Positions 44,406 to 54,294 of a DNA stretch of 64,000 nucleotides are shown one piece after another. How positions within the stretch are numbered: the stretch's first letter is position 1; every line of letters begins with the position of its first letter. The stretch covers positions 1-64,000 of the forward strand of contig NZ_JAJNCZ010000011.1 of NCBI RefSeq assembly GCF_021026345.1, in the 5' to 3' direction. The position numbers were made by a program, and so were the translations under genes. Source of the DNA: Rhizobium sp. GN54. GTDB lineage: Bacteria > Pseudomonadota > Alphaproteobacteria > Rhizobiales > Rhizobiaceae. The notes under the pieces were generated by a model, which was not told where the DNA came from, made no database searches, and saw only the letters and a program-made list of their open reading frames with translations.

Positions 44406-44447
44406 GTACATCGTCTAACGAATTCACAAACGTTCAAGGAGAACACA

Positions 44448-44903
44448 ATGCCAGTACCTTCGCATGATGAGGTTGTTGCCTTCGTTGCGGCGAACCGCTT
44501 TCCCTTTCCGGGCCAAACGACTTGGCCCGCGAACTACACCACTTTGACCAACGCTCCAGGAAAAAGACGTGCGGTGCCCGGTCCTGCGGGTGACTACTAC
44601 CCCGACATCGTCGTCATTGACTCGGATGGCAAAACCCGCGAGATCGGCGACGTCGAGGAGGTTCTCGATCCGGCCAAGGTACCACTCTGGAGGGCGGCTT
44701 CCGAAGCCGGCGATCCTCTGCCGGAATACGAAACGCGCATTTTCTTTCTGTATGTTCCCGAAGGTCAGGAAGAGGCGGCCAAGAGCCTCCTGGACGCCAA
44801 CAAGATTTCCTATGCGGGTGTGCGCGGTTACCGGTCCGATGAAAATGGAAAAATCAGCATCGTACCCTTCGTGACGCGCGGCAACCCTTACGATCACCAG
44901 TAA
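44448..44903 (+). CDS. Conserved-looking protein of unknown function
   Basis: This 151-residue soluble protein has no signal peptide or membrane segment. A clear AAGGAG site precedes its ATG. The middle reads YYPDIVVIDSDGKTREIGDVEEV (residues 50-72): an acidic strand-turn-strand that loosely resembles the core of PD-(D/E)xK-type folds, but with Glu-Glu where Lys would be. Later it has FFLYVPEGQEEAAKSLLDANKISYAGVRGYRSDENGKI, a compact alpha/beta pattern. It sits between an amidase and an aminotransferase and is probably co-transcribed with them. I do not recognise the family. Confidence 0.65.
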   Translation: MPVPSHDEVVAFVAANRFPFPGQTTWPANYTTLTNAPGKRRAVPGPAGDYYPDIVVIDSDGKTREIGDVEEVLDPAKVPLWRAASEAGDPLPEYETRIFFLYVPEGQEEAAKSLLDANKISYAGVRGYRSDENGKISIVPFVTRGNPYDHQ

Positions 44904-44914
44904 GCCTTTCCCCG

Positions 44915-44933
44915 GCGCCCTTATCAAGGGCGC
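44915..44933 (+). terminator. Weak terminator-like hairpin after the unknown gene
   Basis: GCGCCCTT and AAGGGCGC form an 8-bp stem with an ATC loop 12 bases after the stop at 44903. Only GCTTTGC follows, so termination would be partial. The aminotransferase starts 66 bases further on. Confidence 0.45.
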
Positions 44934-44998
44934 GCTTTGCGGGTCGACGGACCGCCTCTGCTTGGCCGTTGACCCGTTTTTTTGGTCCGGAGCCCGTA

Positions 44999-46183
44999 AT
45001 GATCAGCCCCTCATTGTCCATCAGCCCACAAGCCGTTGCGGCACCAGCGAGCGGCATCGCCGCGGTCATGAAGCATGGTTTTGGACGCTCCGACATCATA
45101 CCGCTTTGGGTTGGCGAGGGTGACCTGCCGACGCCCGCTGTGATCTGTCGCGCGGCGGCGACGGCACTTGAGCGGGGCGAAACATTTTACATGCCGCAGC
45201 CAGGTATCCCCGAGCTTCGCCGCGCGCTAGCCCAATATCATGATCGGGTCTATGGCGGGCTTTTCGGAAAACAGTTCGAACCTGACCGTTTCTTTGTCAC
45301 GGGCTCCGGAATGCAGGCGATCCAGCTAGCGGTTCGGCTGGTGGCAGGGGTCGGCGAAGAAATCCTGGTGCCCACCCCTGCGTGGCCGAACTTCTCCGCG
45401 GCCGTCGGACTAGCTGGCGCCCATGTCCGTGAGGTTGCCATGCGGTTCGACCCGGCCGGCTGGATTCTGGACCTTGCCCTGCTCGAGGCTTCGATTTCAT
45501 CCCAAACCCGCGCGATCTTCCTGAATTCGCCGTCAAACCCGACCGGCTGGACCGCAGATCCCCTGTTTCTTCAAGCGATCCTGGATCTTTCTCGGAAGCA
45601 CGGCCTCTGGATCATCGCGGACGAGGTCTATGGCCGGTTCACCTATTCCGACGCCTTGGCCGCACCATCGCTCCACTCGCTGATTACCTTAGAGGATCGC
45701 GTTCTTTTCGTGAACACCTTCTCGAAAAACTGGGCGATGACCGGCTGGAGAATCGGTTGGATCGAGGCACCGGTGGCGGCCGGGCCTGCCATCGAAAATC
45801 TGATCCAGTATTCGACTTCGGGCGTCGCGGTATTCATGCAGCGCGCCGCCTGCACGGCGCTGAACGATGGCGAGGTATTTCTGGCCACGCAGATGGAGCG
45901 GTGCCGCAGAGGGCTCGAAAGTATCTCTTCAATCCTCGCAACCTCTTCCCGCGTACATTTTGCGCCCGCCGGCGCCTTTTACCTGTTTTTCGGCATCGAC
46001 GGGATCGCCGATTCAACGGCGTTCGCCGGAAGGCTGCTGCAGAAAACCGGAGTTGGCCTGGCGCCGGGGCGAGCGTTCGGCATGGCCGGCGAAGGCTACT
46101 TTCGGCTTTGTTTTAACCGGGAAACGAAGGAGCTCACGGCCGCGGCTGAGCGGCTGCTTGAATTCCTCGATCACGACGCCTGA
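44999..46183 (+). CDS. Class I/II PLP aminotransferase (aspartate-aminotransferase fold)
   Basis: This 394-residue fold-type I transaminase has a PLP-binding Asn in NSPSNPTGW, Asp/Tyr in IADEVYGRF and the Schiff-base Lys in FVNTFSKNWAMTGWRIGW, plus the C-terminal Arg in GYFRLCFN. It resembles aspartate/alanine/arginine-pyruvate transaminases; the exact donor is unknown. The ATG at 44999 has GGAG 7 bases upstream; an earlier in-frame codon at 44969 lacks a good site. It may feed 2-oxo acids to the class II aldolase downstream or to the ThDP decarboxylase at 35.4 kb. Confidence 0.88.
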   Translation: MISPSLSISPQAVAAPASGIAAVMKHGFGRSDIIPLWVGEGDLPTPAVICRAAATALERGETFYMPQPGIPELRRALAQYHDRVYGGLFGKQFEPDRFFVTGSGMQAIQLAVRLVAGVGEEILVPTPAWPNFSAAVGLAGAHVREVAMRFDPAGWILDLALLEASISSQTRAIFLNSPSNPTGWTADPLFLQAILDLSRKHGLWIIADEVYGRFTYSDALAAPSLHSLITLEDRVLFVNTFSKNWAMTGWRIGWIEAPVAAGPAIENLIQYSTSGVAVFMQRAACTALNDGEVFLATQMERCRRGLESISSILATSSRVHFAPAGAFYLFFGIDGIADSTAFAGRLLQKTGVGLAPGRAFGMAGEGYFRLCFNRETKELTAAAERLLEFLDHDA

Positions 46184-46203
46184 ACGACAAGGAGCGCGCA
46201 CCA

Positions 46204-46944
46204 ATGCATTTGCATAGCGCCGAATGGAAGCACCGGGTCGAACTGGCGGCGTGCTACCGGTTGATAGCCCATTACCGGATGGCCGATCTTATCTATACAC
46301 ACGCCACTCTTCGACTGCCCGATCAGGACAGTCGCTTTCTGATCAATCCCTACGGGTTGCTTTGGGAGGAAATTAGCGCTTCCTCTCTGGTCACGATCGA
46401 TCTCGACGGAAACAAGATCGGAGAGAACCCCTATCGGGTTAACCGAGCAGGCTTTGTAATTCACAGCGCCATCCACGGTGCACGACATGATGCGCTCTGC
46501 GTCATTCACACGCACACAAGAGCGGGTATGGCCGTTTCCAGCCTGGAAGAAGGGCTCCTCCCGCTGAACCAGATCGCTCTGGGATTGGTGCCGCATGTCG
46601 CCTATCACGACTACGAGGGCATTGCGCTTGATATCGGGGAGCGCGCCCGAATTGTTGCCGACCTTGGAGACAAGCGAGCGCTTATCCTTCGAAACCATGG
46701 GCTGCTCACGGTCGGTCGCAGTGTCGCGGAAGCGTTCAACCTGATGTATTATCTCAATCTCGCTTGCGAAATCCAGGTTGCGACGCTTTCGATGAATCGT
46801 GAGATCAAACTGCCAGAGTCGTCGGTCAGGTCGAGGGTGGCTGAGCAGGCAGACATCGTTTCATTCGACGATGGCGACCTCGTTTTGGAATGGGATGCTC
46901 ACCTTAGGCTTCTCGACCGGATCGACAGGTCCTACCGGCGATAG
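46204..46944 (+). CDS. Class II aldolase/adducin-family protein
   Basis: This 246-residue zinc-dependent aldolase or decarboxylase-fold protein (fuculose-phosphate aldolase family) has HATLRLP at the start, metal histidines in CVIHTHTRAG and a third in LRNHGLLTVG. It would cleave or form a C-C bond next to a keto group in the cytoplasm. It lies 20 bases after the aminotransferase and 3 bases before the EamA gene, so it is one operon. The substrate is unknown. Confidence 0.88.
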   Translation: MHLHSAEWKHRVELAACYRLIAHYRMADLIYTHATLRLPDQDSRFLINPYGLLWEEISASSLVTIDLDGNKIGENPYRVNRAGFVIHSAIHGARHDALCVIHTHTRAGMAVSSLEEGLLPLNQIALGLVPHVAYHDYEGIALDIGERARIVADLGDKRALILRNHGLLTVGRSVAEAFNLMYYLNLACEIQVATLSMNREIKLPESSVRSRVAEQADIVSFDDGDLVLEWDAHLRLLDRIDRSYRR

Positions 46945-46947
46945 GCG

Positions 46948-47817
46948 ATGCAAAACCAGGCCCTGAAAGGCGCGGCGCTCGTCGTCGTCGCCATGACTCT
47001 CTACATACAGAATGACGTCGCCACCAAACTGCTGACCGAGCGATTCGATACCCTTCAGGTTATGATGGTTCGAGGCGTGATCGGCGCCGCCTCGCTACTC
47101 GTCCTCTTGCGGGTGACTGGTACTACTTACAGCTGGAAGCATGCGCTCATGCCGGCAGTGATAATCAGATCTGCTTGCGACGGGCTTGCAAGTCTCGCCT
47201 TCGTCTTTGCCCTTGCTGAGATGCCGCTTGCGACATTGACCGCCATCATGATGCTCGCGCCCATTATTTCTGCCGCCACCGGCGCCCTGATCTTTGGTGA
47301 ACGGCTGACGGGAAGGCTTACAATAAGTGTGGTGCTTGGTTTCATCGGCGTAATGATATTCGCGCGGCCGGTGTCCACCGGCGTCAATGTACCGCTGTTT
47401 CTTGCCTGCTCTGCTACCCTTCTTCTTAGCGCTCGCGACCTGTTTACGCGACACACGTCGGCGGATGTTCCATCCGGCCTTGTCGCCCTCTTAACGACGC
47501 TCTCCGTACCAATCCTTGTTGCACCGGTCATTGCCGCTCGAGGCTATCTGCCGATGCACCCTCAAGATTTCATGCTTCTTGCGTACGCAGGAGTTTTCGC
47601 TGCCGCGGGTACCTGGATTTTTGTGCAAGCTACCCGCATCGCCACGCTCGCTGAGATCGCTCCGTTTCGCTACTCTGCCGTGCCCCTGTCACTTGTGGCC
47701 GGCTTCATTGTCTGGGGAGACCTCCCCGATCTAGCAATGCTGGTGGGGTCACTCTTCACCACCGTTGCTGGTGTTCTCGCGCTCGCGAGCCGTTCGCCCC
47801 CAAGTCATAAAGGATGA
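46948..47817 (+). CDS. EamA/DMT-family transporter
   Basis: This 289-residue inner-membrane protein has about ten hydrophobic helices arranged as two EamA repeats (about residues 8-138 and 150-285). Typical DMT segments are LAEMPLATLTAIMMLAPIISAATGALIFGERL and the matching late APFRYSAVPLSLVAGFIVWGDLP. The family usually exports amino acids or metabolites. The gene is tightly packed between the aldolase and the D-threonine aldolase, suggesting export of an excess amino or hydroxy acid from this pathway. Confidence 0.9.
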   Translation: MQNQALKGAALVVVAMTLYIQNDVATKLLTERFDTLQVMMVRGVIGAASLLVLLRVTGTTYSWKHALMPAVIIRSACDGLASLAFVFALAEMPLATLTAIMMLAPIISAATGALIFGERLTGRLTISVVLGFIGVMIFARPVSTGVNVPLFLACSATLLLSARDLFTRHTSADVPSGLVALLTTLSVPILVAPVIAARGYLPMHPQDFMLLAYAGVFAAAGTWIFVQATRIATLAEIAPFRYSAVPLSLVAGFIVWGDLPDLAMLVGSLFTTVAGVLALASRSPPSHKG

Positions 47818-47824
47818 GCACCGA

Positions 47825-49063
47825 ATGCCGCTAGGACAATTTCACCACACTCTTTCGTCCGTCCTTGGTTTACGCCCGTCAGCGTGCGAGGTGTTGCTGC
47901 CTGCCCTGACAGTGGACGAGGCCGCATACTGCCATAACCGCGATTTCTTCCTGGGTTATCTTCGTGCCGCAGGTGTCAGGATCGCGCCTCACGCCAAGAC
48001 ACCGATGTCACCCGACATTGCTGCCGATCTGATCGAGGCGGGCGCATGGGCGGCTACTGTCGCCAATCTCCAGCAAGCCGAAGCGATGCTTTCTCATGGC
48101 ATCAGCAGGATCCTGATCGCGAACGGATTGGGCGGCTTACGGAACGCTCCAAGACTTGCGGCATTGCGGAAGGACTATCCCGAGTGCGAAATCGTTTGCA
48201 TCGCAGATTCCATTGCGGCTGTGGCGGTGCTCAGCGCCGCCGCGACCGCGGCAGGATCGTCGATACCGGTGCTTGTGGAATTGGGTGCGGGCCGCAGTGG
48301 GGCACGCAGCTTTGAAACCGCGCACCTGATAGCCCAGGCAATCCTGAATGACCCGATGCTGGTCCTGCGAGGTGTCACCACGTATGAGGGATCCGTCGAA
48401 GGACCGACGGAAACGGCCCGCATCGAGGGTATCGATGCATTGCTTGCCTTCGTAACCCGCTTTTTTCTGCATCTGCGTCGGATCATGCCTGCAGATCCCC
48501 TCATCATCAGTGCCGGGGGTTCTCTCTATTTCGACCGCGTCGTCGAAGCGATCGTCCCTGTCGTGGAAGAAGACAAGAATGCATTTCTGCTCCTCAGAAG
48601 TGGGGCTATTTTCTTCTACGATCACGGAATTTATCGGCGGGGGCTGGCTGCCATGGACCGGCGAGGCGGCTTGCTTCTGGGAAAGGAGAGGGTTTCCGCC
48701 GAGCGTTCCTTCAAGCCCGCGCTGAAGCTCTGGGCTGAGATCCTATCCGTTCCGGAGCCGGGTCTTGCGATTTGCGGATTTGGGATGCGGGACGTCTCGT
48801 TCGACCAGGGCATGCCAGTCCCCCTCGCGATTTTCCGTGACGGGGCCTTGAAGGCTGACCACCACCCTTCATCGATGTCTGTGTTCAAACTGAACGACCA
48901 GCATGCCTTTCTTCGCCTTGAAAACGCTCCGGAACTTAGCGTCGGCGATGTGGTCACGTTTGGGATATCCCATCCATGTACATGCTTCGATCGCTGGAGG
49001 CAATTTTACGTTCTCACGGACGATGGACGGATAGCCGGAGTTTGTCAGACGCTTTTCAGCTAG
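47825..49063 (+). CDS. D-threonine aldolase/D-serine-dehydratase-like PLP enzyme
   Basis: This 412-residue fold-type III PLP enzyme has the Schiff-base Lys in RIAPHAKTPMSP, barrel segments such as SRILIANGLGG and VLVELGAGRSGARS, and a C-terminal domain ending with the metal motif ISHPCTCFDRW (His-x-Cys). The family splits beta-hydroxy-D-amino acids or dehydrates D-serine. The ATG at 47825 follows GGAUGAG-like bases. The last 120 bases are repeated in degraded form at 59374-59494. Confidence 0.87.
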   Translation: MPLGQFHHTLSSVLGLRPSACEVLLPALTVDEAAYCHNRDFFLGYLRAAGVRIAPHAKTPMSPDIAADLIEAGAWAATVANLQQAEAMLSHGISRILIANGLGGLRNAPRLAALRKDYPECEIVCIADSIAAVAVLSAAATAAGSSIPVLVELGAGRSGARSFETAHLIAQAILNDPMLVLRGVTTYEGSVEGPTETARIEGIDALLAFVTRFFLHLRRIMPADPLIISAGGSLYFDRVVEAIVPVVEEDKNAFLLLRSGAIFFYDHGIYRRGLAAMDRRGGLLLGKERVSAERSFKPALKLWAEILSVPEPGLAICGFGMRDVSFDQGMPVPLAIFRDGALKADHHPSSMSVFKLNDQHAFLRLENAPELSVGDVVTFGISHPCTCFDRWRQFYVLTDDGRIAGVCQTLFS

Positions 49064-49157
49064 AAGAAGAAACGAGCAAAGTCGGAAAATGCCGGACATT
49101 CAGACTCGGCGCTTCCCGCGGCCATGGCTCCTCTGTCAATGTTGTGAACGGAGTCGG

Positions 49158-50273
<1,116 letters not shown>

Positions 50274-50311
50274 CGTTCCATTCCGTTGTTCGATTTCAAA
50301 AGCACATGTCG

Positions 50312-51715
50312 TCAGGGCGCGAGCCCGGCCAGGAACCGCGTGATCGGCCCGGGTTTTCTGTCGAGAATTTCGAGGTCGTTCTTGCGCCGGATGGCGCGGC
50401 GAACGACCCGGGCGCCTAGATACCGCAGAGGCTCGGACGGCAGCCTCGTGCGCTTGCCGATACCGACCAGACCGCATCGGCTCCAGATGTCGTCGCGCCC
50501 GAGGACGAGGCTCGCCACGATCCGACCGGCGACGGGCGCCTGCGCGATGCCGGTGCCATTGAAGCCCATCGCATAGAAGATGTTCGCGTGATTCTTCAGA
50601 TGCCCGAAGACCGGCAGGTGCTGCGCCGTGCAGTCGATCGGGCCGCTCCAGTCGTGGAGCACCGGCACGTCCTTCAGCTCGGGATAGACCCTGTGCATTT
50701 CGCGGATATTCTCCGCGCCGCCGTCGCCGCTCCGGTTGAAACGGGCGTCGATACGGTCGCCATAGGCGATGCCGCCCGTGCCCCGGCCGAAGATCACCGT
50801 ACCCTCGGGCGTGCGCTGGTAATAGAGGACATGCTGCTGTGCGTCGCAGATCGATGCCCCGTCCGTCCAACCGATCCGCGCGAGGATATCGGGCACGGGC
50901 GCCGTTGCGATGACCTGGCTGCTGACTACATAGAGATAGGGATGCAGTTCCGGAATAGCGGAGAGCCACGCATTTGCGGCGAGCACCACCTTGCCGGCGG
51001 TCAGTGTTCCCTCCGCGGTTCGCAATTTGGGCCGGGGGCCCGGCACGATCTCTATCACCGGGCTGCGTTCGTGAAGGACGATGCCCCTCGAAAGCGCCAG
51101 GCTGCGCAGGCCGATGGCGAGCTTTGCGGGCTGCACCGTCCCTGCCCTTTCCTCCAGAATGCCGACATAGGAGACGGCCGAGCCGGTGCGATGCAGGATG
51201 TCTTCGCGCCGGAGCGGGCGGAAGCGGTTCTCGCCGAGCGCGCGGCAAAGTTCGGTTGCCGCCGTCCAGGCGCCTTCCTGGGCGGTCGAACTGGCCGTCC
51301 ACAGCCAGCCGTCGAGCCTCAGGTCCATGTCGATGGTGCCGGAGGCCTGCAGGCCGTTCAATTCCTCGATCGCGTCGGCGGTTGCCCGGCACAGCATGAC
51401 CGCGTCGTCTTCGCCGACAAGCGCGTGCAGCATGTCGATTTCGGCAAACCAGCTATGGACCTGGCCGCCATTGCGACCCGACGCACCGGAACCGCAGAAA
51501 TCCGCTTCGAGCATGGTGATGCGCGTTTCGGGCGCCTGTTCCTTGATCCGGAGCGCGGTCCAGAGGCCGGCATAGCCGCCGCCGACGATGGCAACGTCGC
51601 AATCCGCGCTGCCCTGCAAAGGCGGCGCGACGGCATCCGCCGCGATGCTCTGCAGCCAGAACGAGCGATCGCTCTTTGGCGCCGCGACGGGCGGCCTCAG
51701 TGTGATGGTGTTCAT
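50312..51715 (-). CDS. FAD-dependent amine/amino-acid oxidoreductase (DAO family)
   Basis: This 467-residue DAO-fold flavoprotein has GGGYAGLWTALRI for ADP-ribose binding, GSGASGRNGGQV near FAD, and the C-terminal FNGTGIAQAPVAGRIVA. It is close in style to gamma-glutamylputrescine and opine-type oxidases. Fructosyl-amine oxidases belong to the same superfamily, which fits the Frl genes beside it. It may oxidise the C-N bond of an imported Amadori or opine compound, or the amino acid released from it. It overlaps the kinase gene as ATGA. Confidence 0.88.
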   Translation of the reverse strand: MNTITLRPPVAAPKSDRSFWLQSIAADAVAPPLQGSADCDVAIVGGGYAGLWTALRIKEQAPETRITMLEADFCGSGASGRNGGQVHSWFAEIDMLHALVGEDDAVMLCRATADAIEELNGLQASGTIDMDLRLDGWLWTASSTAQEGAWTAATELCRALGENRFRPLRREDILHRTGSAVSYVGILEERAGTVQPAKLAIGLRSLALSRGIVLHERSPVIEIVPGPRPKLRTAEGTLTAGKVVLAANAWLSAIPELHPYLYVVSSQVIATAPVPDILARIGWTDGASICDAQQHVLYYQRTPEGTVIFGRGTGGIAYGDRIDARFNRSGDGGAENIREMHRVYPELKDVPVLHDWSGPIDCTAQHLPVFGHLKNHANIFYAMGFNGTGIAQAPVAGRIVASLVLGRDDIWSRCGLVGIGKRTRLPSEPLRYLGARVVRRAIRRKNDLEILDRKPGPITRFLAGLAP

Positions 51716-52581
51716 GTTTCCACCCTCTCCGTGCTGCCGATGACATCGACATATTTGTTAATCAGCCAGTCCGGGATGGCCCGGATGGGCTGCGGGAAGC
51801 CGCCGAGATGGGTGCAGGTTTCCGATGCCCTTTCGGCGGCGAGGTCGAGCGCCGCCTGCACGGGCAGGCCCGCGAAGAACCGCGACGCGATGAAGGTCGC
51901 GATGAAGCTGTCCCCCGCGCCGCAGGTGTCGACGACGGTAACCGGCACGGAACCCGCCCTGGATGTCACGGTTCCATCGTCGTGGAGGGAGCCGCGCTTG
52001 CCGCAGGTGACGACGACCTGCCGGGCACCTGCGGCCCTGAACTGTGCGATCAGCGGATCGACCGGCTCAGCCGGATCGTCCGGGCCGGAGGCGAAGACCA
52101 GCGGCACGTCGTGCAGCGAAAGGTCGAAATGCCGGGTGGAAACGTCGATGCTGAAGGGAACGTCATCGGCGACGAGCCGGCGGACGAGCGTTTCGCTGGA
52201 ATTCGTGCCGAGATGCACCCAGTCGGCTTGCCGCAGCGCCTTGTAGCGGTCTGCATTCGGAACGTATTTTTCCCCCACGCCGAGCGACTCGAGAAGGAAG
52301 CGCCGTTCGCCGGCGTCGTCCGTGAGCAACGTGACTGCCGATGCGCCGGGGCGGATCTCGACGTCATTGCGGTCGAGCCCCGCCTGCTCGATGGCGGCGA
52401 GCATGATGTCGGCTTCCGCATCCGGCCCCAGCGCGCCGAAATAGCGGGCATTCAAACCGTGCCGCCGCCATTGCACGGCAACATTGAGGGCATTGCCGCC
52501 CACGGTGACGAACCCTTTGCTGAGGTAGGCATCGAGGCAATTGTCACCGACAGCGATCAGGTTGGGATTGGCCGTCGTCAT
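51712..52581 (-). CDS. frlD: PfkB-family fructosamine kinase, FrlD-like
   Basis: This 289-residue ribokinase-family protein begins LIAVGDNCLDAY...GGNALNVAVQWRRHG and ends with DTCGAGDSFIATFIASRFFAG. This closely follows the E. coli fructoselysine 6-kinase FrlD pattern (GDNCVD...GGNAVNVAVY...DTMGAGDSFIAGF). It would phosphorylate the sugar part of an Amadori compound at C6. It overlaps both neighbours by 4 bases, and FrlC- and FrlB-like genes sit in the same operon. The substrate amino acid is unknown. Confidence 0.82.
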   Translation of the reverse strand: MTTANPNLIAVGDNCLDAYLSKGFVTVGGNALNVAVQWRRHGLNARYFGALGPDAEADIMLAAIEQAGLDRNDVEIRPGASAVTLLTDDAGERRFLLESLGVGEKYVPNADRYKALRQADWVHLGTNSSETLVRRLVADDVPFSIDVSTRHFDLSLHDVPLVFASGPDDPAEPVDPLIAQFRAAGARQVVVTCGKRGSLHDDGTVTSRAGSVPVTVVDTCGAGDSFIATFIASRFFAGLPVQAALDLAAERASETCTHLGGFPQPIRAIPDWLINKYVDVIGSTERVET

Positions 52582-53423
52582 TCTGTGTCCGCTTCATCGA
52601 GATGGGTGGCAATGGCGTCGAGGCATCGCCGCCAGGCGGCAAGGGGATCGAGCGCATAGGAACCGTTGCCGAAAGGTTCGAAGGTCAGCGTGCCGGCGAA
52701 ACCGTGCCTGCCTAGTTGTCCGAGATAGTCGCCAAGCGGCAGGTTGCCGTCGCCCCAGGCAAGATGCCCGGCTGGCGTTCCATCCACGATATGCACATGC
52801 GCGATGCGCTTGCCGAAGCGCTCGAAGTAGCCGTCGACGCTGTCGTTTGCCGTCGCCATGGCGACGAGATCGAGAACGATGTCGATATCGTCGCCGTCGA
52901 GCGCGCGCCAGAAGCTGTGAAGCGCGTCGGCATCGGTGACGATGTTGCTTTCGAGGCGCTGAAGCGGTTCCAGCAGGCAGCAGACGCCAAGCGAGCGTGC
53001 ATGGGCCGCGATCCGGTTTATCGACTGGATCGAATTGCCCCAGGCGGTTTCGCGGCTTTCGCATTCGAAGCCGCGGCCGGGTGTCAGGAAAAGATACTTC
53101 GCACCAAGTTCCGCACAAATATCCGCCGCGCGCAGGAAACGCTCCACGCTCGCCGCGCGATAGGCGCTGTCGCCAGATGCGATGTTGATCGGATAGAGGA
53201 CCTGCTCGGGCGTGAAGCAGTGGACCGTCAGGCCGTTGTCGCGAAGGATCGCCCTCACCTCCGCAAGCCGCGCGCGATTGTCGTGGAAGAGATCGAGATG
53301 CGGGGCGACACCCCAGAACTCCATCCGCTGGAAGCCCATGCCGCTGAGTTTTTCGGCGGTCCAGCGGAAGGGGTGGTGCTGGAAGGAGAAGTTCGCACCG
53401 ATGAGCTGTTGTCGTTTAAACAT
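52578..53423 (-). CDS. frlC: Sugar isomerase/epimerase, FrlC-like TIM barrel
   Basis: This 281-residue xylose-isomerase-type TIM barrel has FQRMEFWGVAPHLDLF, HCFTPEQVLYPINIASGD, CLLEPLQRLESNIVTDA and AHVHIVDGTPAGH. The metal-binding Glu/Asp/His set and the order of motifs follow E. coli FrlC (fructoselysine 3-epimerase). It would interconvert psicosyl and fructosyl forms of the Amadori compound. ATG 53423 is used because upstream codons run into the permease gene. Confidence 0.8.
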   Translation of the reverse strand: MFKRQQLIGANFSFQHHPFRWTAEKLSGMGFQRMEFWGVAPHLDLFHDNRARLAEVRAILRDNGLTVHCFTPEQVLYPINIASGDSAYRAASVERFLRAADICAELGAKYLFLTPGRGFECESRETAWGNSIQSINRIAAHARSLGVCCLLEPLQRLESNIVTDADALHSFWRALDGDDIDIVLDLVAMATANDSVDGYFERFGKRIAHVHIVDGTPAGHLAWGDGNLPLGDYLGQLGRHGFAGTLTFEPFGNGSYALDPLAAWRRCLDAIATHLDEADTE

Positions 53424-53433
53424 GATGCCTGCC

Positions 53434-54294
53434 CTATTTTCCGATGCCTTCGGCCAGCCCGCGGATGAAGAAGCGCTGGGCCGCAAAGAAGGCGATGACG
53501 ATGGGGAGTGCCGAGAGTGTCATGGCGGCGAAGACGACCGCGTAGTTGGTGCCGTGTTTTGCCATGATCGAGGTGAGGCCGACGGGCAGCGTCTGCAGAT
53601 CCGCGCCGCTGGTGAAGATCATCGCGAAGAGATATTCGTTCCAGGCGAAGAGCACATGCAGGATGACGCAGGAGACCAGGATCGGCTTGCACAGCGGCAG
53701 CGTCACTTTCCAGAAGATCTGGCCTTCGCTGGCGCCGTCCATGACGGCGGCCTCGTCGAGGTCCCGCGGTAGCCCCAGCATATAGGCGCGGATCAGGAAG
53801 GTCGTGAAGGGAATGCGGAAGGCGGTGTAGAGAATGATGAGCGCCCAGTAGGTATTGTAAAGGCCGAGGTCCTGCATCATGCGCACCAACGGGATCACGG
53901 CGACCGTCGGGCTCAGCATGAGGCCGCCGAGCACGATGCCGACGAAGAAAGGCTTGCCCGGCAGTTTCGAGCGGGTGAGACCATAGGCGGTCCAGGCGCT
54001 GACCAAAACCGTGCAGACCGCCGATCCGAGCGTGACGATGATGCTCGTGGCGATATAGTTGCGGATGCCCTGGTTCCAGGCCGAGATGTAGTTCGCGATG
54101 CTGAACCCGCTGGGCAGCGCAAAGGGGTTGCCGAAGATCTCCGCATTGGTCTTGAAACCGTTGAGCGCCATCCAGAACAACGGATAGAGAACGACGATGC
54201 CGAGGCTGGTGAGGAAGGTGACGAGGCAGACCTTCGCCAGAACGGCGACGAAGTCCCTGCGCTCCGTTTCATGCGGTTGATGAGAGATGCTCAC
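53434..54294 (-). CDS. CUT1 sugar ABC importer permease (MalG type)
   Basis: This 286-residue permease has six membrane helices and the EAA loop DLDEAAVMDGASEGQIFWKVTLPLCKP. The start is GTG 54294, which overlaps the partner permease stop as GTGA. It forms the sugar channel with the 54291-55256 permease. Downstream, FrlC begins after 10 bases. Confidence 0.92.
   Translation of the reverse strand: MSISHQPHETERRDFVAVLAKVCLVTFLTSLGIVVLYPLFWMALNGFKTNAEIFGNPFALPSGFSIANYISAWNQGIRNYIATSIIVTLGSAVCTVLVSAWTAYGLTRSKLPGKPFFVGIVLGGLMLSPTVAVIPLVRMMQDLGLYNTYWALIILYTAFRIPFTTFLIRAYMLGLPRDLDEAAVMDGASEGQIFWKVTLPLCKPILVSCVILHVLFAWNEYLFAMIFTSGADLQTLPVGLTSIMAKHGTNYAVVFAAMTLSALPIVIAFFAAQRFFIRGLAEGIGK

Noticed and set aside
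43209-44411. 400-codon minus-strand open frame opposite the AbgB-like gene
   Set aside because: Shadow frame; the plus strand carries the M20-type motifs.
50588-52246. 552-codon plus-strand open frame opposite the oxidase and kinase
   Set aside because: It spans two well-supported minus-strand genes and shows no domain.
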